Source: a virus. Taken from it: a DNA stretch of 45,195 nucleotides. Below the pieces are notes generated by a model. It was not told the DNA's origin. It saw only the letters and a list, made by a program, of their open reading frames with translations, and ran no database searches. Location: IMG/VR virus record IMGVR_UViG_3300025705_000008, positions 1 to 45,195 of that record, one strand, 5' to 3'. The number at the start of each line of letters is the position of its first letter. The stretch's first letter is position 1. The position numbers were made by a program, and so were the translations under genes. Of the stretch, positions 30,889-37,691 are shown one piece after another.

Positions 30889-31113
30889 ATGAAAAAATCT
30901 ATTTCAAAAGAAGACCTGGAGGACACAGAAGGTCCAATGAACAGTGTCGCAAAAGACGATGCATTAGCATATGTAGGAGCACCAAACGTAAAACATTTAA
31001 GTCAACTTGAACCACATGTTGAACGTGAAGTCAGAGCCAAAAAAGCAAAAATTAAAAGAAGCACAACAAAACATGAACGTGCTATTGGCAAAGCCGTATC
31101 AAAATTAATATAA
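30889..31113 (+). CDS. Small basic hypothetical protein
   Basis: 74 residues, acidic start, basic end ('REVRAKKAKIKRSTTKHERAIGKAVSKL'), possibly nucleic-acid binding. Its ribosome site GGAGG and the first bases of its ATG lie in a small hairpin (ATGGA 30875-30879 with TCCAT 30886-30890), which could dampen translation. Unrecognised. Confidence 0.6.
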   Translation: MKKSISKEDLEDTEGPMNSVAKDDALAYVGAPNVKHLSQLEPHVEREVRAKKAKIKRSTTKHERAIGKAVSKLI

Positions 31114-31116
31114 ACC

Positions 31117-31124
31117 GATAAATA
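31117..31124 (+). promoter_or_regulatory. T4-type late promoter (GATAAATA), leaderless start predicted
   Basis: GATAAATA; with T4 spacing the start is 31130, the A of the next ATG, so the late mRNA would be leaderless. No ribosome site is visible before that ATG. Confidence 0.7.
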
Positions 31125-31129
31125 ACATT

Positions 31130-31303
31130 ATGAAAGTACATGACATTATAAAAGAAACAGTTTCAGGTTCATTTGCCTCAAGTATGGGAAATGGAAATGG
31201 TTTTGCGAACGGTGGTCCAGGCACAATAAGTCGCCAGGGTAAAGTTAAGAAAAAAACCAAAGAAACAGCAAGTAAACTAATCAAAAGGGTTCCGTCAGAA
31301 TGA
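31130..31303 (+). CDS. Small capsid-targeted protein candidate
   Basis: 57 residues. 'MKVHDIIKETVSGSFASSMGNGNG' has a capsid-targeting-like start with I-K-E before a possible cleavage point; the remainder is Gly/Asn-rich then basic ('RQGKVKKKTKETASKLIKR'). After cleavage this would be a small basic internal head protein. The predicted late transcript starts on its ATG. The stop overlaps the next gene (ATGA). Confidence 0.65.
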   Translation: MKVHDIIKETVSGSFASSMGNGNGFANGGPGTISRQGKVKKKTKETASKLIKRVPSE

Positions 31304-32397
31304 AAATATCTCAAATAAACGAAGCTGATAACGTTGATCTAAAGGACCTTGAAGGTTACGATCAGCAGACTGCATCAGTTGCGGCAGACATTAAAGCAAA
31401 GTATCCAAATGCACCAGATGCATTAAGTGCTGTGCTTGGATTTATTGCCGATATTAGAGATGCCAGTAAAAAAGATGATGAAGAACATGACCAAGAACTT
31501 GCAGCTAAGAAAAAACGTGTTGATGGCTTAGAGCAACGTGTCTACGATCTGGAACAAGAAGACACATCTAATAGGAAAAAAACAATGGAAAATCAAATTA
31601 ATGAAGGCGTACTTGATGACGCTGATGAAGATGGTTGGATGGCAAAAAGCCAATTATACAAATTAGCAAAATATGCTATCTCACTACACAGTATGATTAG
31701 TGACACTGACAACTTAGAGCCCTGGGTACAAGCAAAAATTACTCGTGCATCTGAAGATATGAGCAGTGTTAAACATTACTTGGAGTATGAAGCAGTTAAT
31801 CCACATGGTGAACAACCTAATGATGAAACAATGCCATCTATTGCAGCCACAGTACCATCAGGCGATGTTGAAGAAGGTTATGAAGTTATGCCGTCTATTG
31901 ACAGAGACAAATACCAAGAGCGTCCAGGCTTAGAGGGTCCTTTCCAAACCCGCAGTGGTAAAGTAGTTTATTATGATCCAAAAGAAGGTAGTTACTATGA
32001 CCCAACATCAGACATGTATATTAGTTATGATGATTGGCGTAAATTAGATAGTAAAACTATGCATTCAACTGATGTTAAAATGGAAGCACATGAACGTCCA
32101 TACATTTGTTTCCACGCTAAAAAAGGCAAGCATGAATGTCATGCTGATTCATCATATGGTGCAGCTAAGAAAGCGGCTGCACATTGGAAACTAAAATCAA
32201 CTGCTGGTATTACACCAAAGTTGGCAGATGTAGACCACGTTGCAGAAGGCAAATCACCACATAAAAAAGGTACTGCAAAGTATAAAAAGCACATGGCAGC
32301 AATGCATGCCGAAGGTGTTGAAGAAACAAAAGATGCTATTGAAAAACAAGCAATAGATTTCTTTACAAGCATTAAAAGTAAGATCGGGAGCAAATAA
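31300..32397 (+). CDS. Capsid-targeted mosaic protein candidate with coiled coil
   Basis: 365 residues. 'MKISQINEADN' (I-N-E) at the start and a second similar peptide 'MENQINEGVLDDADEDG' near residue 100, as if two targeted proteins had been fused. Between them is an alpha-helical, coiled-coil region ('KKKRVDGLEQRVYDLEQED'). After it come a helical module ('WMAKSQLYKLAKYAISLHSMISD'), a 'GKVVYYDPKEGSYYDPTSDMYISYDDWRKL' module and a Cys/His and Lys-rich tail ('RPYICFHAKKGKHECHADS', 'SPHKKGTAKYKKHMAAMHAE'). All are recurrent modules in T4-like marine phages without assigned function. Confidence 0.68.
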   Translation: MKISQINEADNVDLKDLEGYDQQTASVAADIKAKYPNAPDALSAVLGFIADIRDASKKDDEEHDQELAAKKKRVDGLEQRVYDLEQEDTSNRKKTMENQINEGVLDDADEDGWMAKSQLYKLAKYAISLHSMISDTDNLEPWVQAKITRASEDMSSVKHYLEYEAVNPHGEQPNDETMPSIAATVPSGDVEEGYEVMPSIDRDKYQERPGLEGPFQTRSGKVVYYDPKEGSYYDPTSDMYISYDDWRKLDSKTMHSTDVKMEAHERPYICFHAKKGKHECHADSSYGAAKKAAAHWKLKSTAGITPKLADVDHVAEGKSPHKKGTAKYKKHMAAMHAEGVEETKDAIEKQAIDFFTSIKSKIGSK

Positions 32398-33066
32398 ATG
32401 AGATTACACCAATTAGACGAACATGCAAGCCGACTTAGTGACGCACCTGAAGTTAATGTAACAGAAGCAGGCGGATATTATACACAACCCGTGTATGATA
32501 TGATTGAAAAACATGGTTATGAAAAAGTAATGGCTGAACTACTATCAAAATTAGATGCTGATGTAATTCAGGACTTTATACGCCGTGCAGATTTAGATGA
32601 ATCACTTAGTGAAGTATCAACTTCTGATGATTACGCTAATGTATATTATGATTACAAAGAAGATTTTTATATGATTGAAGTGTTTAAAGACGGCAAAAAA
32701 GTAGCAGAAGATAATGATTACTTTGGTGCAATGGCACAAGGTAACCCACTTAAAGATAAGTTCTTAGAACTTGTTAATAAAGCCGGTTTAGAACCAGAAG
32801 GCCTTCGATTAGTATCAACAGGCGGCGATGAACCTGATGAAACAGGCGTATTTAAAAATGGTAAATTTAACTGGGACAAAAATAGTAAAGTAACTGAATC
32901 AAAAATGATGACTGAAGCACAGTTTGACGAAGCGGCAGGTGAAAAAGATGCTTGCTATCGTAAAGTTAAATCACGTTACAAAGTATGGCCAAGTGCATAT
33001 GCAAGTGGTGCGTTAACAAAGTGTCGTAAAGTTGGTGCTGCTAACTGGGGCAACAGTAAGAAGTAA
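32398..33066 (+). CDS. Capsid-targeted protein candidate with basic Cys tail
   Basis: 222 residues. 'MRLHQLDEHASRL' is a shorter targeting-like start (L-D-E). Acidic central domains include 'YTQPVYDMIEKHGYEKVMAELLSKLDADVIQDFIRRADLDE', and the C-terminal 'EKDACYRKVKSRYKVWPSAYASGALTKCRKVGAANWGN' is a module I recall at the ends of many T4-like phage proteins; it has two Cys and many basic residues. ATG is adjacent to the upstream stop. Confidence 0.68.
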   Translation: MRLHQLDEHASRLSDAPEVNVTEAGGYYTQPVYDMIEKHGYEKVMAELLSKLDADVIQDFIRRADLDESLSEVSTSDDYANVYYDYKEDFYMIEVFKDGKKVAEDNDYFGAMAQGNPLKDKFLELVNKAGLEPEGLRLVSTGGDEPDETGVFKNGKFNWDKNSKVTESKMMTEAQFDEAAGEKDACYRKVKSRYKVWPSAYASGALTKCRKVGAANWGNSKK

Positions 33067-33067
33067 T

Positions 33068-33847
33068 ATGCTTATAGAACAAATCATAACAGAAATGCCA
33101 GCAATGACATTACATGGTCCAGATGGTTTTGGACTTACACAATACAGTGGCGACGAGTACGCACTGGTAGGCGGCTTTAGAGACGGTGCAAGTAATGCTG
33201 GTGAGTTAAGATTAAAATATCAAATATACAGTCATGCTCTTATTGATGCTAACAATGGCGACTTTGCTAAAGGTGAAATTGGTTATTGCGTTGTAAGAGT
33301 AGCAAGTGATGATGGACCTGATCAAGGCGAAATACTGGGCTTGATTGACATCGAACTAAAACCAAAGTATAGAAAAAGTGGACATGGACAAAAGATTGTA
33401 CGTGACATTGTTGATACAACAAAGTCAGGCAACTTAGACATACACGACATTCAGAAAAAAGCCAAGAAGTTTTGGGATAAAATGGGTGTTGAGTATGATA
33501 AAGATCGCCCAGGCGCTAAGAACGCCGTTCTTAGAAAACAAACTGAACAGATTGAAGAAGATTTACGTGCTTGGTTTGGCAAAGGTAAAAAAGGTGGTGC
33601 TGGAGGTGGCGGTTGGGACCGTTATAACAGCAAAGGCGAGCGAATTGGTAAATGCGGTGACAGCAAGCCAGGTGAAGGCAAGCCTAAATGTCTAAGTAAA
33701 AGTGCAGCTGCAAAGCTACGCAATGCAGACAAAAATAAAGATGGAAAGAAAGACGGCAAGAAAGGCATAGCTAATGCCGTCAAGCGTAAAAAAGCAAAAG
33801 ACCCTAATCGTGATAGACGTGGTAAAGCTAAAAACGTCAAGAACTAA
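33068..33847 (+). CDS. GNAT-like acetyltransferase with capsid-targeting-like start and basic tail
   Basis: 259 residues from the ATG at 33068. 'MLIEQIITEMPAM' at the N-terminus fits the targeting pattern (I-T-E). Residues 25-165 look like a GNAT acetyltransferase: 'ILGLIDIELKPKYRKSGHGQKIVRDIVD' has the acetyl-CoA loop pattern (R-K-x-G-x-G), followed by 'FWDKMGVEYDKDRPG'. The last ~90 residues are a Gly/Lys-rich module ('WFGKGKKGGAGGGGWDRYN', 'KCLSKSAAAKLRNADKNKDG') found in T4-like phages. If packaged and injected, it could modify host proteins at infection, by analogy with T4 Alt. Fold call moderate, delivery inferred. Confidence 0.65.
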   Translation: MLIEQIITEMPAMTLHGPDGFGLTQYSGDEYALVGGFRDGASNAGELRLKYQIYSHALIDANNGDFAKGEIGYCVVRVASDDGPDQGEILGLIDIELKPKYRKSGHGQKIVRDIVDTTKSGNLDIHDIQKKAKKFWDKMGVEYDKDRPGAKNAVLRKQTEQIEEDLRAWFGKGKKGGAGGGGWDRYNSKGERIGKCGDSKPGEGKPKCLSKSAAAKLRNADKNKDGKKDGKKGIANAVKRKKAKDPNRDRRGKAKNVKN

Positions 33848-33861
33848 TTTAGGAGATTAAT

Positions 33862-34515
33862 ATGGATGATTATAAAGTCTGGCAGGATATTCCTGCCTTT
33901 CGTAGTCTTTACAACAAGTTAGATTTAAGTCTACGTTTAGGATATACAGCAGGCCCAGCAGGATGCCCAGTACCAAAGAGTGGTACGTATATAGTACGTC
34001 CTATAATAAATTTAAGTGGTATGGGTGCCACAGCATATTCACAATACATTAAAGCAGATGAAGACCACGATGTTCCTCCGGGATATTTTTGGTGCGAACG
34101 GTTTACAGGCAATCATGTAAGTGTTAATTACAGTTGGCGCAAGGCTGAAATGTATGCGATTAATGCTATACAAGGCTGGAACAGTCCTAGTGAATTGTAT
34201 AGATTTAGTAGTTGGAAGTTGCTTGACAAAATACCAAAGTTTGCACAAGTTGATTCTTTGCCGAATTGGATAGATATGACAATGGCTGCTCATCATGTAA
34301 ACATTGAGTTTGTGGGCGGACATATTATTGAGATGCATGGCAGACATGGTACGGACTTACCCAAGGGTGCAAAAGAAATTGTACCAGTTTGGGCTGACAC
34401 CGAGCAGGATCAACACATGATGTATAATGAGATGTTGGAATGGACGTTTAAACCAAACTATGAAGATGCTGACGGAACACTACAAAACCCACGCCTTGGC
34501 TTCTATTACCGATAA
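33862..34515 (+). CDS. Conserved phage hypothetical protein
   Basis: 217 residues. 'GCPVPKSGTYIVRPIINLSGMGATAYSQYI' and 'VPPGYFWCERFTGNHVSVNYSW' look like part of an ATP-grasp-like or related alpha/beta fold, but I cannot confirm this. The C-terminal half is aromatic-rich ('MTMAAHHVNIEFVGGHIIEMHGRHGTDLP'). 'taggag' precedes the ATG. Stop overlaps the endolysin late promoter. Confidence 0.6.
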   Translation: MDDYKVWQDIPAFRSLYNKLDLSLRLGYTAGPAGCPVPKSGTYIVRPIINLSGMGATAYSQYIKADEDHDVPPGYFWCERFTGNHVSVNYSWRKAEMYAINAIQGWNSPSELYRFSSWKLLDKIPKFAQVDSLPNWIDMTMAAHHVNIEFVGGHIIEMHGRHGTDLPKGAKEIVPVWADTEQDQHMMYNEMLEWTFKPNYEDADGTLQNPRLGFYYR

Positions 34516-34518
34516 ATA
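34511..34518 (+). promoter_or_regulatory. T4-type late promoter of the endolysin gene, inside an inverted repeat
   Basis: GATAAATA overlapping the upstream TAA stop; predicted start 34524. ATTACC (34505-34510) before the promoter is complementary to GGTAAT (34538-34543), which covers the end of the ribosome site 'gagagg' of the endolysin gene. Confidence 0.8.
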
Positions 34519-34547
34519 ACTACATACATAACAGAGAGGTAATCATT

Positions 34548-35387
34548 ATGAGTTTTGTATTCGACTTCAATGCAGACCAGGTCAGAGAGTTATTAAGCGG
34601 AAACTCTGAAACCGATGAATGGTTTGAAGCAATGGAAGAGATCCTTCCATTTTATGATATTAATACAGTAGAGCGTGTGGCAGGATTTATTGCACAGTGC
34701 GCTCATGAAAGCAACAACTTTCGAGTTCTACAGGAAAATTTAAACTATAGTAGCAAAGCATTAGATGCTATTTTTGGAAAGTATTTTGTAAGAGCTGGAC
34801 GTAATGCAAAAGAATATCACAGACAGCCAGAAAAAATTGCCAACGTTATCTATGCTTCACGTATGGACAACGGCGACACTGATAGCGGTGATGGCTGGAG
34901 GTTCCGAGGCAGAGGTGTTATCCAACTTACTGGTAGACACAACTACACAAAGTTTGGTAATAGCCTAAGTATCAGTGCTGAACAAGCAATTAAGTATGTA
35001 AAGACCAAAAAGGGTGCATTGGAAAGTGCATGTTGGTTCTGGGATACAAACAAGATTAACCGATACGCTGACAAGCAAGACATCACTGGTATGACTAAAC
35101 GTATTAACGGTGGCACTATTGGACTAGCAGATCGCAAAAAACATTATAAACATGCACTAGAAGTGTTAGGTGGACATTGGGAACCAGCTGCAGTTGTACA
35201 CAGTACAGTACGCAAAGGCAGTAAAGGCGAAACTGTTAAAGCAGTACAAAAGGCACTGGGCGCCAAAGCTGACGGAGACTTTGGTCCAGGCACAGAAGCG
35301 GCAGTTATTGCATGGCAACGCAGTCGTGGACTGGTACCAGATGGTATTGTTGGCCCAAGTACACTAAAGGCCATGGGGATAACCTAA
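34548..35387 (+). CDS. Endolysin: GH19 chitinase-like domain plus peptidoglycan-binding domain
   Basis: 279 residues. Residues 1-205 are a glycoside hydrolase family 19 domain, with 'GFIAQCAHESNNF' supplying the catalytic Glu54 and 'GDGWRFRGRGVIQLTGRHNY' the substrate-groove motif. Residues 213-279 are a PG_binding_1 domain ('KGSKGETVKAVQKALGAKADGDFGPGTEAAVIAWQRSRGLVPDGIVGPSTLKAMG'-type repeat). No signal peptide, so it needs a holin, and a holin-like gene is at 18179. GH19 enzymes in phages cut the peptidoglycan glycan chain. The stop overlaps the next gene start (TAATG). Confidence 0.93.
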   Translation: MSFVFDFNADQVRELLSGNSETDEWFEAMEEILPFYDINTVERVAGFIAQCAHESNNFRVLQENLNYSSKALDAIFGKYFVRAGRNAKEYHRQPEKIANVIYASRMDNGDTDSGDGWRFRGRGVIQLTGRHNYTKFGNSLSISAEQAIKYVKTKKGALESACWFWDTNKINRYADKQDITGMTKRINGGTIGLADRKKHYKHALEVLGGHWEPAAVVHSTVRKGSKGETVKAVQKALGAKADGDFGPGTEAAVIAWQRSRGLVPDGIVGPSTLKAMGIT

Positions 35388-35524
35388 TGAGCTGTAAAAA
35401 TTGTGGACACCCATCACACTGTGGGGGTCCATTACACAGGGACGAAACTGATTATGATGGTAGATTATACACCATAAAAGTTTGTTATAATTGCAATTGT
35501 AAAAATTGCTCAAAGGAGAAGTAA
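35387..35524 (+). CDS. Tiny zinc-ribbon-like protein
   Basis: 45 residues from the ATG at 35387. Seven Cys in pairs: 'CKNCGHPSHC' near the start and 'CYNCNCKNC' at the end, consistent with binding one or two zinc ions. Short Cys-pair proteins like this are common next to lysis genes in T4-like marine phages. Starts on the endolysin stop codon. Confidence 0.7.
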   Translation: MSCKNCGHPSHCGGPLHRDETDYDGRLYTIKVCYNCNCKNCSKEK

Positions 35525-35525
35525 T

Positions 35526-35807
35526 GTGTGGGAAATGATTGAGAACATGGCGACAGATAGATTGTGGATTTATACTGCATTAGCTGGATCGTTAATTGGA
35601 TTAGCATTTAGTACATATTTTCAAAGTACACGATTAGGACTATGGCTATATGCTAAGTTTGATTTGACAGTAGACTTTTTAGTCAAACGTTGGGGTTGGA
35701 CTTGGTTAGAGCAACCCGAGGATGCATGGCGCAAAAAATATCCACACGTTACAAGAAAGATCGATGAACTTGAAAAGCGTATAAAACATCTTGAAGGGAA
35801 AAGATAA
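35526..35807 (+). CDS. Small membrane protein (GTG start)
   Basis: 93 residues with GTG 35526 as start; AAGGAG is 7 nt upstream, while the in-frame ATG at 35535 is too far from it. One membrane helix (about residues 12-30, 'LWIYTALAGSLIGLAFSTYF'), then a Trp-rich segment and a short charged C-terminal coiled coil. A four-codon frame starts at ATG 35524 but ends at once. Function unknown; possibly part of the lysis module. Confidence 0.68.
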   Translation: MWEMIENMATDRLWIYTALAGSLIGLAFSTYFQSTRLGLWLYAKFDLTVDFLVKRWGWTWLEQPEDAWRKKYPHVTRKIDELEKRIKHLEGKR

Positions 35808-36010
35808 TGGCAGATAAACAAGACAACACAGGCAAAATGGAAGTAGCCGTACGTGTATTGGGCAATGAATTAATTGCACTAAAGATGGTGGTTGATGACT
35901 TTAAGATTAAATGGTTAATCTATGGAGTTGTAACTATTGTTGCACTAGGATGGGCCGCAAGTAGTTTTGGTCCAGCATTGTTTGACATGGTCGGCGACAA
36001 TGTTCAGTAA
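35807..36010 (+). CDS. Small single-span membrane protein
   Basis: 67 residues: charged N-terminal half with helix 'MEVAVRVLGNELIALKMVVDDFKIKW' followed by a membrane helix 'LIYGVVTIVALGWAASSFG' and short tail. TAATG overlap with the upstream gene. Confidence 0.68.
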   Translation: MADKQDNTGKMEVAVRVLGNELIALKMVVDDFKIKWLIYGVVTIVALGWAASSFGPALFDMVGDNVQ

Positions 36011-36194
36011 GCAGTGCAAGTTACATTTAGAAAGTGTTGATCAAACTGGATTACAGCACATGGCAACAGCGTTAAAGACAGCAGTTAAATTACAACTAGT
36101 AGTGCCTGCTCTAATAATACATAGTGTAGCACCCAGGTGCTTTACTAACACAGCAACTAATGTTTTAAAAGACATTTTGGAGAAACGAAAATGA
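36000..36194 (+). CDS. Small hypothetical protein
   Basis: 64 residues from ATG 36000, inside the last 11 nt of the previous gene. Basic, with a hydrophobic stretch 'LQLVVPALIIHSVA' too short and mixed to be a sure membrane helix. Unrecognised; kept because it is tightly coupled on both sides (ATGA to the next gene). Confidence 0.5.
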   Translation: MFSKQCKLHLESVDQTGLQHMATALKTAVKLQLVVPALIIHSVAPRCFTNTATNVLKDILEKRK

Positions 36195-36673
36195 ACACTA
36201 AATTTAGTATAGGTGTTGTCGTTGCAATTGTACTACAAGTGAGTGCATTTGTATGGTGGACAGCACAACAAGCGCAAACAATCAGTCAACTTGAAAGTGA
36301 GATGGCAGAACTTACAGCAAGAACAGCCGTTGAGAAAGAAGTTACACTAATTAATGATGTAAAACAACTACAAAAAGATATTCAGGAACTAAGTGATAAA
36401 ACACTTGCAGCAGTACTAGAAACAAACCAACGTATTGATGGGTTAGGCGTACATGTGGACAGTCAAGATACTCGCATCAATGATACATTTGCAACACAAA
36501 TGGAAGAGTTTCAAACAACAGTACAAAATAGTTTCAATGTAGTTGAAAGTTGGATTGATGAATTAGACCAACACGTGAAAGAGATCTACTTACACATTGA
36601 TGTGTCACATCAAGGATTAGATAAAAAATTAAGTGATAGAATTAAAGATCACAACCATCAGGGAGAAGAATAA
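36191..36673 (+). CDS. Membrane-anchored coiled-coil protein
   Basis: 160 residues. N-terminal membrane helix (about 6-24, 'SIGVVVAIVLQVSAFVWW') then an extended coiled coil to the C-terminus, ending His-rich ('DHNHQGEE'). The layout is that of an i-spanin or a membrane-anchored rod, but unlike the pair at 7453 no lipoprotein gene overlaps it. ATGA overlap with the previous gene. Confidence 0.68.
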   Translation: MNTKFSIGVVVAIVLQVSAFVWWTAQQAQTISQLESEMAELTARTAVEKEVTLINDVKQLQKDIQELSDKTLAAVLETNQRIDGLGVHVDSQDTRINDTFATQMEEFQTTVQNSFNVVESWIDELDQHVKEIYLHIDVSHQGLDKKLSDRIKDHNHQGEE

Positions 36674-36834
36674 TGAAGAATTGGATTAAAGATAGATTGG
36701 ACGAGCGCACATCATGGGATGGAGCCGCTCTTGTAGCAGTGGGTGTTATTGTATTAATTGCAGGACCTTTTGCTAAGTTAGCCGCATATGCAGCAATTGC
36801 ATATGGTGCTTGGACTATATGGAAATCAGAATAA
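36673..36834 (+). CDS. Tiny two-helix membrane protein
   Basis: 53 residues: charged N-terminus ('MKNWIKDRLDERTSWDG') and hydrophobic 'AALVAVGVIVLIAGPFAKLAAYAAIAYGAWTIW', one or two membrane helices. TAATG overlap with the coiled-coil gene. Size and charge are compatible with a holin, antiholin or pinholin; not assigned. Confidence 0.68.
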   Translation: MKNWIKDRLDERTSWDGAALVAVGVIVLIAGPFAKLAAYAAIAYGAWTIWKSE

Positions 36835-36838
36835 ACAG

Positions 36839-36867
36839 TTGACATACGGTGAATTTCACTGTATAGT
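36839..36867 (+). promoter_or_regulatory. Sigma70 promoter with 11-bp inverted repeat
   Basis: TTGACA (36839-36844), 17-nt spacer, TATAGT (36862-36867). GTGAATTTCAC (36849-36859) is a perfect inverted repeat in the spacer, same length and offset as the one at 19114. Confidence 0.8.
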
Positions 36868-36904
36868 AGTATTATTATTAACAACAACTGGAGTATGACT
36901 CAAC

Positions 36905-37159
36905 ATGACTACATTTACATCTGATGATGTTAACAAGCTAAAACAGCTTGTAAACGAAGGCATTCAAGTAAAAGGCGAAATGGAAGCACTACGTGAAGGC
37001 CTTAAAGATACAGTTACAGCAATTGCTGAAGAACTAGACATTAAACCTGCGGTGCTTAACAAAGCAATTAGTATTGCATACAAAGCCGAATTTAGTAGAG
37101 CAAAAGATGATTTTGATGAACTAGAATCAATTTTGGAAACAGTTGGCAGAACACTTTGA
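36905..37159 (+). CDS. Phage DsbA-like DNA-binding/late-transcription protein
   Basis: 84 residues, all-helical. 'LKQLVNEGIQVKGEMEALREGLKDTVTAIAEELDIKPAVLNKAISIAYKAE' resembles the T4 dsbA (double-stranded DNA-binding protein) family, which binds near late promoters and modulates late transcription. This would fit the many T4-type late promoters in the window. Size close to T4 DsbA (89 residues). Confidence 0.72.
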   Translation: MTTFTSDDVNKLKQLVNEGIQVKGEMEALREGLKDTVTAIAEELDIKPAVLNKAISIAYKAEFSRAKDDFDELESILETVGRTL

Positions 37160-37437
37160 ACAAAGTAATTGACTTCTGGCGGCACAGTTGGGAAACAGAC
37201 AAGACAGCATTTTATTATGAACTAGTCAGTTTTGTTTTTACTGTGGCCGCCAGTTTAACACTGGCACTGAGTGCAGATGCTCCGGATATGCGAATCGTAT
37301 ATCCAGGCTTCTTCATAGGCAGTGTCACTGCAATCATAGCATATAAAAGACGTATGTTAGCATGGCCTTTGGTATTGACAATCTACTTTGCATTTGTTAA
37401 TATTATAGGGTTCGGAAAGGCGATGGGATATTGGTAG
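37156..37437 (+). CDS. Three-helix membrane protein (TTG start)
   Basis: 93 residues with TTG 37156 as start, overlapping the previous TGA; no in-frame ATG occurs before residue 44. Three hydrophobic segments: 'YELVSFVFTVAASLTLALSA', 'YPGFFIGSVTAIIAY', 'LAWPLVLTIYFAFVNIIGF'. Likely partner of the next membrane gene. Role unknown. Confidence 0.65.
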   Translation: MNKVIDFWRHSWETDKTAFYYELVSFVFTVAASLTLALSADAPDMRIVYPGFFIGSVTAIIAYKRRMLAWPLVLTIYFAFVNIIGFGKAMGYW

Positions 37438-37691
37438 ATTATTACGCACTACACTGGAGTGATATTTTTGGTAATATGGGAGTACTATTGTTAGTAACCA
37501 CTTACCTCTTATTACAAACAGATAGAATCAACGCAAAAGGCTTTTGGTATAGCTTTAATAATGCAATGGTAGCAATATTGTTGTTTGTTAATCTATATTA
37601 CAAACCTGTACTTGCCAATATTACCCTTGAGATATTTTGGTTAGGTATTAGCATATATGGACTTTACAAATGGTATAAGGCAAAACATTAA
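37431..37691 (+). CDS. CBU_0592-like membrane protein (TTG start)
   Basis: 86 residues with TTG 37431; the first ATG would remove a helix-preceding segment. Hydrophobic helices at about 12-30 and 38-55 and 62-80, ending 'EIFWLGISIYGLYKWYKAKH', which resembles CBU_0592-type small membrane proteins ('DIxGxxGVxLLxxxYxLLQ'). Overlaps the upstream gene by 7 nt and its stop overlaps the polymerase start. Both membrane genes use TTG, suggesting low-level expression. Confidence 0.65.
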   Translation: MVDYYALHWSDIFGNMGVLLLVTTYLLLQTDRINAKGFWYSFNNAMVAILLFVNLYYKPVLANITLEIFWLGISIYGLYKWYKAKH

